Under the pieces are notes generated by a model that saw only the letters and a program-made list of their open reading frames with translations, did no database searches and had not been told where the DNA came from. The position numbers were made by a program, and so were the translations under genes. From Trichaptum fuscoviolaceum (lineage: Eukaryota; Basidiomycota; Agaricomycetes; Hymenochaetales; Trichaptaceae), in NCBI GenBank assembly GCA_910574455.1, contig CAJSYZ010000007.1, positions 1,550,001-1,614,000 of the forward strand: a stretch of 64,000 bases of DNA, in the 5' to 3' direction. Below, piece by piece: positions 11,797 through 22,418 of this stretch (positions are counted from its first letter, which is position 1; each line of letters opens with the position of its first letter).

Positions 11797-13724
11797 CTAG
11801 TTACTACCATCGCGAATGGGTCCCGAGCTGATGTTCGAAGAGTCGTCTCCAAGAGGATTAAGGTTTTCGAGAAGCGCTAGTAAGATTTTGTAGTCTTCAC
11901 AAAAAATTGATTCACTACCAACTGCTGTGGAGACGAAAGAATCCATCTCGCGCTCTGTCGAAAAAAGGTTCTCGCGGTTGAAGTCATAATCGTCATCGGA
12001 TTGGTGAAGTTTCTGGACTAAGCCACGTAAATCACCCTCGAGGACCTTGACAAGAGGGTTGCTGGCGACTACTCCCGCCCGTTCTTGTACTGTCGGTCGA
12101 ACGTTGAGATGGAGGATTACGTGCATAAAGAGGTCGTCCGTAAGAATTAATAGACATTTCTTGATCAAATTGAATTTGTTCAGGAAGGTCTGGCGTTCTT
12201 TGCGTAGTTCATCCTCGAACTTCTGCCGGTGTACAGCATCCTCCATCTTGCCCACTTCACCAACAGTGTACAATTTGATGGATGGCTTTGTGGTATCCTG
12301 AACAGCATCCTCCTTCTCCACAGCGTCGATGACGGAAACAAGCTTGACGAGGTCGCCTGAGCGTGCCAATCGGTGGCGTACATCCACCGCTGAACCGTGT
12401 AGAAATACAGCGGAGTAATCAACTTCTACCTTCATTTTCGGTGTTCGATCTGCCGATGCCGAACCTGCCAATGAGTCTGGGATGGAGACTTCCTGATGAA
12501 CTTGTGCAATGAGGGCATCTAACAAAACCAAACATTCCTTGCACGCGTTGTACGACCATATAAGCAGAGGGACGAAGAACCTCAACGCTTGCACAGGACC
12601 CCCTATTACCACTGGCGAGTCATTAGGGTCACGCCCGGAAGCCGTGCGCTGCACTGTCGACGTGGACGAGTCAAGGCCTGATGTGAACACTGGCAGCGAA
12701 AATTCCATGGCGTGCGGGTGAGAGTAGTTGTCATTGGTAGTAGAGTTTTGGATCGCCGTCGGAAGTCGAATCATGCCTCGACCGTGACGCGTACTAGCAT
12801 CATTAAGGTAAGAGGATTCGAAGAACTTGTTCTGAAAGCAGGAGAATATGGAATTCTGGTGTATCCACCTCCCATCCCCTTTTAAGCCAACTGGATAGAA
12901 CACGTAGTGTGAGTGATAAAAGACCGTTACGCGATCCAGAAATTTCGACCATCCGGTACCATTGATGAACCTAGTATAGTACTCTCGGCGTTCTCGCGAT
13001 ATGAACTCAGAACTTGGAAGGAGCTCCGCAAGCGCCAACCACCATTAACCTTATATCGCCTACAGTGTTCCGAATAGCAAATTCAGCGGACGTCCACTGG
13101 CAATCACCGGAGAAGAAAGTCAGTACAAATATTATCACGACTGGTACACTGCCAGTGGCAAGTCCGAGTTGTAATGAATTTATGACTTACGTTTGTAAGG
13201 TGCACATCATTCAAGTCGCCCATGTACTTGAGGAGATTAGTCAAGTTCCGTACTGCCCGGAAGTTTATCAACAACTGCCTTTTCTTGACTTTGTCTAGCT
13301 CCTCTTGGTAATCATGAAGGGCTCGTCTTGTCTGTTGGACCACTATCTTAAAGATGGCCACCGTGGAGAGAAGAAGTTTGTCATTCTGGGTCGCATAACG
13401 GCGATAATGATTATGCCGTATCTCGTTAACTATCTTCGTGGAGAGTGTGTCAATGGCCTGGATTCCGACGTTCGAGTTCTTAGCGAACACGTCAAGTCGT
13501 TTGAGGAGATCGCCTTCGACGAAGCCTGTAGAGCCGTGAAAGTCTAGAGAAAGTAGACGACCATCTGTCTTCAATTGAGTCTTGCGCTCGATGTTAGATG
13601 ATTTGAGTTTCCTACCACTAAGAGGATCCGCCTCGTAACTTGAATACGAGTCGTCACTAGTAGTACTGCCAGTGTCCGAGTCTGTATCATGGTCATCCGG
13701 ATCGCTGAAGTAGAGGTATGACAT
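11797..13724 (-). CDS. Unknown cargo gene A, about 586 residues
   Basis: Two exons are inferred: 13191-13724 (ATG at 13724; donor GTAAGT) and 11797-13023, with an intron of about 167 bp whose acceptor is chosen because it joins the two long frames in phase. The N-terminus is very acidic (DDHDTDSDTGSTTSDDSYSS, residues about 9-28). The rest reads as a soluble, largely helical protein with charged stretches and no transmembrane segment or signal peptide. I recognise no catalytic motif and no family. The intron carries CACTGCCAGTGG and ACTCCGAGT-like motifs typical of this region, which argues that the gene has long belonged to the mobile DNA. It is convergent with the transposase gene and divergent from gene B. 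Confidence 0.6.
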
Positions 13725-13748
13725 TTTCAGAGTCTTGTCAAAGAGCAA

Positions 13749-14988
13749 CTTGAATAGTGAAAGTGGGCTCGAGCTTTCAGCTCAGTGAGTACTTATACGG
13801 CAACAGGGGGATCACTAGCACACGCCGCTGTGGCCCCGTCGGTACTACTATGTAGTAACTTGAGTTGAAACCATACCCGCAGGCTGCCCAGTGGTCGCCA
13901 GCACTGGTGGCAGCAGTGCCACAGTGGCACAGGACCCCAGCAACTTGAACTTGAACAAGTTCAAGTTGAAGCCCTAGTACTAGTACTGCCAGTGCCAGCC
14001 TTAGCCTGAGTACTATATACTCAGGCTACTGCTCGGGCCGTGACACCGGCGCAGATGATCATGCCGGGCCTTCAAGTTCAAGTTGTCCGGATAATTGTTC
14101 TTTGAAAAGTTTGAGCTCAGGCTCTAGGCTTACTACTAGTAGTAGTAGTAGTACACTGGCATTCCAGATAGTATTTGAAGGAATCAAAATTTGAAAAATG
14201 TGAAGTAAATTTCCAGCTAAATCACCCCAAAAAGTGCGGAGGCCTGTTCAAGTTGCAAGTTTGGCTAACAATGCCCTATACTAGTAGTAGTATTCAAGTT
14301 GTTGCTGAATTCTTCTCTGAAAGACCGGGCGCCGATCCTGAACTTCGATTCTTTTTTCCGACCTAAGGCTTGTACCACTGCCAGTGGCAACTTCAAGTTC
14401 AACTTGAAGTTGACTCGGAGGCGGCAGACCCCGGCAGTGGCCCGGCACAACTTAAAGGCCTGCCAAAGCTTTTATCGGATTTGGATAGTAACCATCCCCG
14501 GATCATGATGCAACCAACTTGAAGGCATGGCCCGGGTACGGAGTCCGGATGAAAGGACTGCCAAAGGCCTGCCCGGCAGTCCGACTAAAATTGCGCTAAA
14601 AGTTCCCAGTCCCGCTCTTTTCCGAATTCTAGTACTACTAGTAGTAAGAGAATCCACAGTTCAAGTTGAAGTGTTTTGTCCGGATAAAACCCATCCATTC
14701 AAGAGTTTCCGGCAGGCCTAGCCTGAGTATGATACTACTAGTAGTAGTAGTACTATTCGGACTCCTCGGGGTCCTAGCGCCACTCGGAACTTGAGGCTCC
14801 GACTTACTAATACTATCTGAGACAGCATCATGATCAGTGATAAGCTGAGTTCAAATTGTAACAAGTACTACATAGTAGTACATACTACTACGCCAAGGCT
14901 GCGACCCTGACCCTGTGCCCATCGCCGTGTCACTCAGGCTCACTCACTGGCAGGCTGGCAGACTCCGAGTCTAACTGCACAATAAACA
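13749..14988. repeat. Dense palindromic-motif region between genes A and B
   Basis: More than 1.2 kb without a convincing gene. It consists largely of repeated short palindromes: ACTAGTAGT runs (for example 14130-14155, 14280-14292, 14630-14645, 14735-14755), CACTGCCAGTGGC (14377-14392), TTCAAGTTGAA variants (13945-13975, 14390-14410, 14660), ACTCAGGCT/AGCCTGAGT (14010-14030, 14720) and ACTCGGAG. It may serve as the divergent control region of the two cargo genes, or as an array of transposase-binding sites. Confidence 0.65.
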
Positions 14989-17900
14989 ATGACAACTAGT
15001 CCTGCGGTAGACTTGCATGATGACAAGACTCAGCCTCAGGCTAAGGCTAGCACAATCAAAGAAGCATTGCAGGCCTTCGGTGTGTAGTACTATACGGTTT
15101 AATAGTAATTCATCACTCACAGGCATGGTCATCACTGGCATCTTGAATGTTATTAAATAGGGCTCAAGCATCAATCAGTACTACTAAATGGACTGTCACC
15201 TGCCATAGAGATTGCAACGGAGTCCGAAATAACCAGTCCGTATGGTATGTAGTATACTGCTTGATCGTTACAACCAGCAAAATACTCATGATCATTATGG
15301 TCAAATAGGGCGGATATTACTGCAAGACAGTACTCCTGAAAGGGTGTCGCTTCGCCTTCCAAAGGAACACACCAAAGTTGTGCGAGCAGATGATATAGTA
15401 TTAGAGTCACCAACGGATTCTGGAGGCAAAGCATTGTTGGACTCCACCAACACTTCACAGTCTTATTCCTCTGAAGTAGCAGATGAACTCGTGACGAAAG
15501 CAAAGTCATCATGGGAAAACTACCGTAGTCGAAGTGTTCCGCTTGCACAAGAAATTTTGCGCCAAATGTCGGAACTGCGTGTTGAAGCAGAACCGCTTGC
15601 GGGAATCGCGTTACGCCATCTGGAGGAAGACGTAGGGGACGCTACTTGGGAGGCGCGCGTGGGCCCGGGGAAAACTAATACCGTTTATGATCTGGGCCAA
15701 AAGATCAGGGCTGAAATGGCTGTCGACGCTCCTCAAGAGCATTTTTGGTCCTTGGAGTCGAAGCGCGGGGATGAGGCAAAGGCGGGAAGGTTAAAGTGGC
15801 AATCGCTGCAGAGAGATGTTGAAAACCTGATACGAGAACTGGACGAATGCCTGAAGTACAGCGTTTCCAAGTCGCGCATCGCCATCAAAGAGCTAAAAAA
15901 GGGCTTGACGGCAGACCTTCCAAACGACCTCACCTCCGTGATCAAAAGTCTCAATGAAATCGCGAATGAGCTTCAGGAAGAGCAGCCGAACAGTACTCTG
16001 TACGTGAAGCTCAAATCGCTCAAGAGGACTCTCCAAATCATTGACTTGAAAACGGAGATGGCCAACGGCGAGAATCATCGCTCTACCATACAAGTGCAGC
16101 ATATGTATGGTTTGGTAGTATCAGCGTTTGCTGAAGTAAGTTTGATGTTCAAGTTACTGCTCTGCGTCTTCATTCGTTTACATGATTCACATGGCACTGG
16201 CAGTTGGAGCATGCGGCCGCCGCCACCGCCATCCGCTCTCTGTGCGAGAATGCCAGAGATGACTTGTTCAAGGCGTTCCGGTACGCATATCCGGAACTAG
16301 ATTCGTTCAAGATTGAGCCGGCCAGTAAAAAACCTGTCGCCGATACGGGTGTGAAACCATCCGCATTGTACAGAAAGGTTTCGACCTTGCACAAGTCCTT
16401 CATCTACCCACCGACTGAGACTAAGCCCGCCACTCAGCCTGAGGCCGGCACCGTCACGACTCAGCCTGAGGCCGGCACCGTCACGACTCAGCCTGAGGCC
16501 GGCTCACCCAACACGAACAAGTCAGCGAAGAAGAAGAAGGGGAAGAACCCGAAGAATAAACCCCCGAACACAGAACTTCGCGAAGCTGAGGCTACTGAGC
16601 CCAACACTCAGCCTAGTGGCGTTAAACGTAACGAGGACCCGACCATGTCGAATAAAGGTCCTACTAGTGAGCTTACACAATACGCTCAGTCTGACAACCC
16701 CCCCGACTCGGACACGAAGCTTCCGAGTCCGCGATTCCATTACCAGAATTTGGTTGCAAAGAGTGAAGACTTGGAGACGCTGAAAGGAAATCTCCGTACC
16801 GAGTACGACGAAAACGCAGAGGAAGTGCCAGAGCTTGGGCAACCTGCAAACTATGATCTCTTGGACGTGATGGGCATCAACACTATGTTCAAATCCTTCC
16901 TTCCGCGCTTTCACGGCGCACTCGAATTTAACTTCGCCCTCTTCCTGCTCTTAAAAGAGCAGGTCATCAAAATGGAGGAGAAGATACAAAAAATCCTTAA
17001 TACTGAGGATCAGCAATCTTTATGCGATATCTTCGATAACCCTAAGAACGAAAAATATAAGGAGATTCTATCTTGTGGCGTAATGCCAACGACGAAAGAT
17101 GACAATTCAGAAGAAAGGAATAAATTCTTAAAGCGTGTTCGAGTTAGCACCGAAGTAGATGGGTTTTCGGGGAAATCAGACTCTGCCTTCACTCTATCAC
17201 TTGAAGACGAGGATTACGGCTTCAATGCGATGGCCTCGCTGGACTTTATAGGTTCGGAGGAATTGCCAACACGTATGTATATCCACTGCTGCCAGCAGTC
17301 TAATTCCATAGTTACTGTAATTTACTGTAAACCAATGTGGTATGTGCCCCAGTAGTTACAGTGGACACACAAAGCCCAGTATAGCAATGTAGGTCCACCG
17401 CCTTTTTGGGGGGTTTGCACAGGGGCACTGAGGACCCTGAGGCTTCCCGCAGGTGTCCATCCACATTCGGAGCACAGAGCCCTACCCAGGCCATAAATAA
17501 ATGCTGTTAATTCCCAAAATATTCGTTGGGCCCACATTCAGGTCCAAATGTCAAGAGACTAAATTACCCGTAGCTTGCCACTCCTAATTCAGCAAAAGCC
17601 AACATTTGCACGTGGCAGCAAATTTTTGTGAAAAAAAAATCAATTTCACTGAAAACAGTGCTGCATTGGCAGCAGCGTTTAATTTTCAATAAATACTATA
17701 TCTACGGAGGTGCGAGCTACACCAGAGAGCTTGCATTCTAGGTATGGTGTGTGGCCCTGCCCCTGGAATACATTGTACGGCGGGACTGCGCCAAACGGCG
17801 ACTGCGCGTCGACCAATGCGACGACCGACGCGACTGCCGCCATTGCGCGAGCTTTGTGAGCCTCCTTATCAGCAGACCAGCTGTACCAGGCTTCCACAAT

Positions 17901-20900
17901 GCTGGACGCATATGTCCACCAGATGGCGGACTACGGGCGTCGCCTCCAGTAGCACATCTCGTACTGCGCTTCGCGGTGCCAGCAACAAATGGCCATCCCA
18001 TCATCGAGACCCGCATCCTTCTCCTCTGCCTCTTCGAGCCGCACCTTCACGTCCTCCAGTTCCATGTATCCTTTGCCCTCGTGACACTCTCCAGTGCAAT
18101 GACACCGACAGCAAGAGCGACCAGTTCTACAACTGCAATGCCAGCATCATGGCGGAGTGCGGACTTGTCCTGAGATGTTGCGTCGGTCAGGGAGTCGAGA
18201 AAGGCATCAGAGACATGTCCAATGACGTGTGTCATGAAATGGGCAACACCGCCGGCCACGACGGATGTCCCAACAACGGGCGGGAGAAGTGTGTACACAT
18301 CCCTTCGTGAGATGAGCGTGAACAGGAGGCGAAGAGAGGGTTGAGGACCATGGAGCGGTAGCGACGGAGGGCACAGTGCTTCTACGTGTGCTGTTTCTCA
18401 ATGTCGTCTATGTCGCCGCGGACGGTTCTGTGTAGAGACGTGCGGGTCGTTTCGATCGACTGCTTTCTTATTGAAGGAGTTGCAGGTGTCTGCATGATTT
18501 CGTAGCCCGTGGTCGTCGATTCATTGAAATCTGTCTGTTTCAACAGTGAGCTGACATGGTGGAGGGGAAAGAGGGGAAGGTGGTTGCGGCCACTGTGGGC
18601 AAGCTCATCGTCGATGTATGAGTTGTTCCAGCACCTTGGGTGCACGGGTGAGTTTGTCGCTCACCATAACACCTATAACAGATGTCTATTAGCACAAATT
18701 AGGAAAGAGAAAGTTAATTAAATATACCTTCAATGAGCTTGTTCATACGAAGCTCTTTCATGGGGTGGAGGAGGGATGTAAAACAGTGAGCAAGGCCCAA
18801 ACGACGACGACGACAAGGCCGCGCGTTGTCACGAAACGTGGGAACGCGGTACCGAATAAGGTATGTTGCACTTTTTCTTCATTTCCGAACATACAAAAAC
18901 ATATTATTATCGTACACTCCCATAGTGTATTTCCTCAGGCACTTAATACAGAACCCTTTAAATTGAAGTAGGGAAGGTACGTACGAATTTTGCATTAGAA
19001 TCAGAGCTAATTGGAGGTCACAAATAAGCAATGAGTGCTTAAGTGCTGACTCTATGCATGTAAAAGCATATGTTTTTGATTTATTTAATTATTCTGAATG
19101 CTCCAATCTTTTTGAAACTTAACGGAGATATAATATGAGTAGATTATAGCACGTATATAATTTAGCAGTGTGCTCGAGTGCTGTGGTATTCGGTAAATAA
19201 CTAAACTCTGCACAAAACTTGTCCTTTTTGCATAAAATCATGAACATTACATGTTCTTCACTGAATAGATATATGTTACTCTCATTAATAAATTCTGCGG
19301 GATATATAACACTGAAGAAGAGATAATAAAGGACCTTTTTAGAAATTTTGACGGAGTTCCACTAACTAGACTTGTTGTCAGTGCTCAAATGTAGTTGAGG
19401 TCCGTGGGTTTTATGTGAGTTTAGCTCGATCTCATGCATTCGAGTGCATGAAATCGAGATCACTATATTCTAGCTTACCTGCAACTGTAATTCTTCTCGC
19501 ATTTGATTCCCTTGTACAATTACTCTTGAATGCAAAAGAGATCATGAATTTACAAGATCAATTAAATATTCTAATCCAAAAACAGTGATATGATCACCTG
19601 TAGTATCAATGTTTGCCTCACCAGATCATAACTATATAGACAATAAATATCAATAAAATCAGATTCAATGTATATTTAATAGCACTTGCGTATCGCATAT
19701 TGTGCCTGGATATTAGAGGTGCTGCTGAAGTGTTCCTGGGCACGAAAGGTGCTCGGAGATGCTTCGGTTGCCATATTCGGCAACTTCCGGGCGACGTTGA
19801 ACGCGCGTGGACGTCGTCGTTTCTGCGTTCAGCGTTGTCCGTGTCCATCACGAATGACCTCAGACCTCAAATTATCCTGGTAAGTTCTCTTTTTTTTGTT
19901 GCTATCATTTACTATAAGCTAATAAACTAATACAGATGAGTGTGTAAACCGACAGACACCACAGACACGTCTGCCAACGAGTGCTGTGGATACACCACAG
20001 CGACGGACACCACGGACACGTTTGCGCCGACGGACAACTTCGCCAGCCCCTGTCGCTCATTAAAGCCGCAGAGGCTCGAATATCTCCCGTGGTCTGTCGC
20101 CGCCTTGCGCAACCACTGTTCTACGGCTTCCTTCAACGGCGCTGAGCGACGTGCCTCTCGCGTCGCTGCCATAGCTTCGAGCGCAGACAATGCTACCATG
20201 ACTGAGACGGTATTCCCTTGCGACATGACTAGGTTACGTCCGCCCTTGCCTCCAATTACCCCTCAGGCTTCGCAGAGTTATGCAACAGCACCGAGTTCAC
20301 CATACCGCACCTCTTGTGTCACCGCGGCACCCGGGAGGTTGTTACCAACTTCAACCAACGAGTGCTCCCTCGTCTTCCTAAACTCCGCGAGAAGCAGGAG
20401 CAAGAGCTACCACAAATGACTGCGCCGCGTTCTGTGATTGTCATGGCCCTCATTCTTCATACTATCTCAACTCAGGGCCTTGGGTTTCCGAGTAGCAAGC
20501 AGCGCAATCGGGTGCTTACCACTCCTGGGTCATATGGCACATTGAATTCGACAGGATGGGGACAGTATCCCCGCTTGTCACTCCCTCCCCTTACATTCCT
20601 CTCTGATCTGCCTGCACTCGCATTCACATTCCACCCACCCCATGATGTCGAGCCCTATTGTTGTACGCGGGAATCGCTACCGAAGATGGTGACACTGACG
20701 TTGTCGGCAAGAGACATGTAAATTAGATGGAGATGTAGTATATAGACAATATAATTTATTTCTATCTATTTAATTATGCTAAAAAGTAAGATTAAGAAAC
20801 AAACATATGAGCATAATTTGTGCCCGATGTCGAATGGTTTTCTCCGCCGTTATGTGCAAGCCCGCGGCGGCGCACGCGCGACGTGCTGCACATGTACGCA

Positions 20901-22379
20901 TGTGCAAACAAATACAAGGACCCTCTTTTGCTCTGGACTAAATAAGGGCCCCTGAATTCCATTCATTTATAGAGGCCCGCCAGGGAGGCCCTGGATTATA
21001 GGCCAGGGCCCATAGGGTCTCTGACCCTAATAGTATACCTAACCCCAAGGATATCCAGCCCCCAAAGGCAGGGCATCCCATAGATGTCCCACACAGTAAT
21101 TACTGAGGTGTGTTACACACTGCTTTACAGTAACAGCTGCGCTCTGATGCTCATTTACCACAGTAAGCAACAGTAGTTCAATGAATTAATTTGCTGGTAG
21201 GACTGGTATATCAACCAAGAAAGGCAGGCCAAGAAGGCAAGGGACAACTTGAAGGAGGCCGAGCCTGAGGAGGCCGAGGATGCGCATAAGGAAGCCGCAG
21301 AAGTCTTGAAGAAGCAGGACTTCAAGTCCCTCCCCATCGCACTCAAGCTACACAACTTCATTGGCGACTTGGTGACCTTTTGCGTTGAAAAGTTCGAACG
21401 TCTGTCCGAAACGAAAGAGGTGACTATCGCTGGTCGTGTTGTCAACGTGGAGTATCTGAAAGAGCTGCAAATATGTGATCTTCCGTTAGGCTTGCATTCT
21501 CGACCCGGCTTCAAGAGAACGTCGAAGATTGCGAAACTTCTGGTCCACCTCAGACATCGGCGCAACATTCATCGTGAGCGAGCATCGTGTCTCCTTCGCG
21601 CAATACAGATTATTCTTTGCGACATACCCGGCGAAGTCGTCAAAGACGGTGAACCATTCCGCAATTTACTGAACCGATACCAACATGGACGAGTTCGTCC
21701 CTTCGCTGCGCAAACGGTTTTAGCTCTTGTTTTACGTGCAGAGGCGAACTTAAATTATCCCATGGGTACGGACCGAATGAGGCATCTTGTGGCTCTGGCT
21801 CTGATACAGGCACCTGCCAAACTTTATGGCCGAGAGTTGGAAGATGTCCAGGAAACCCCGTCTTGGATTAAAGATTATATGCTCTCCGAAGAGGGGCCCT
21901 ACTCCATGGTCAAGAAAGGACCTCAAGAAACCCTTGACATTAATGCTCTTCTTACCCTTCTGCACGTAGTCTGGGGTGTGCCATTTACGCTCAAGGATCA
22001 AGAACCGGACAAAGTTGTAGATCGGCAAGTTGAATTGTCAAAGTCAGTTAAGGGCAAGGAGCGAGAACCGGGCAATGTCAATGTCAAGTTTCTGTCTGAT
22101 CTTACGAGTGCAATTGCAGATGCGAGTGCAGATGCGAGTGCAGATGCGAGTGCAGATGCGAGTGCAGATGCGAGTGCAGATGCGAGTGCAGATGCGAGTG
22201 CAGATGCGAGTGGAAGCGATGGAAACGGAAGCGACTCCGAGTCAGCGGCTCTACTACCTAAGCACCATCACTTGCTTCGACGAATAGCAACATCAGTATC
22301 ACAGCTCATGGATAGCATCTGGGAGAGTTATGTAAATTCTATGGAAAAGGTAGACATTTATACTTGGGATTTCCACTGA
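14989..22379 (+). CDS. Unknown cargo gene B, about 1076 residues, with transposon-filled intron
   Basis: Exons inferred: 14989-15079, 15161-15244, 15309-16135, 16204-17272 and about 21220-22379. The first four joins are in phase with GT-AG introns of 64-81 bp. The fourth intron would be about 3.9 kb and contains an inserted element. The acceptor at 21219 is chosen for frame and could be nearby. The protein begins with a Gln/Asp-rich segment. Exon 3 gives a long helical region. Exon 4 carries three tandem TQPEAGTVT-type repeats (16432-16503) and a Lys-rich KKKKGKNPKNK stretch. The C-terminal exon contains a predicted helical domain and an eightfold Asp-Ala-Ser-Ala repeat (22118-22211) near the end. 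No catalytic motif or family is recognised. The codon content includes the same palindromic strings as the surrounding non-coding DNA. Confidence 0.55.
16432..16503 (+). repeat. 27-bp tandem repeat in gene B
   Basis: Nearly three copies of a 27-bp unit (ACTCAGCCTGAGGCCGGC plus CACCGTCACG) encode TQPEAGTVT repeats. The unit contains the ACTCAGCCTGAG palindrome that is also common in the surrounding non-coding DNA, so coding repeats and non-coding motifs share one vocabulary. Confidence 0.85.
17321..21133. mobile_element. About 3.8-kb inserted element within the last intron of gene B
   Basis: The left end (TTACTGTAAA at 17322-17331) and the right end (inverse complement at about 21124-21133) form imperfect inverted repeats. 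Over roughly 45 bp about two thirds of the positions agree, including a second block near CCAGTAGTTAC / CTCAGTAATTAC. No clear target duplication could be assigned. Inside, 17680-18420 holds fragmented frames on both strands; the best is 18047-18298 minus, with alternating hydrophobic segments. An AT-rich stretch covers 18.8-19.7 kb. A further block of open frames covers 19930-20720 with no recognised family. No transposase was found, so it looks non-autonomous or decayed. It could also be more than one nested insertion. Confidence 0.55.
19425..19458. repeat. Imperfect hairpin in the intron insert
   Basis: Arms of 15 bp (CTCGATCTCATGCAT and its near inverse complement, two mismatches) are separated by a 4-base loop. 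Function is unknown. Confidence 0.6.
22118..22211 (+). repeat. 12-bp tandem repeat GATGCGAGTGCA, about 8 copies
   Basis: Perfect or near-perfect head-to-tail copies in the last exon of gene B encode (Asp-Ala-Ser-Ala)n. Because the unit is a multiple of three bases, copy number can change without breaking the frame. Confidence 0.95.
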
Positions 22380-22418
22380 GCTTGCCTCGGATGTAGTAGT
22401 AGTACTGGGAGGACTCGG

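Noticed and set aside
18047..18298. Membrane transporter gene inside the intron insert
   Set aside because: The frame has two hydrophobic stretches but no family motif, and neighbouring frames are broken, so no function is assigned.
22118..22211. CRISPR-like array
   Set aside because: Units are contiguous without spacers and lie in frame within a coding exon; the organism is a eukaryote.
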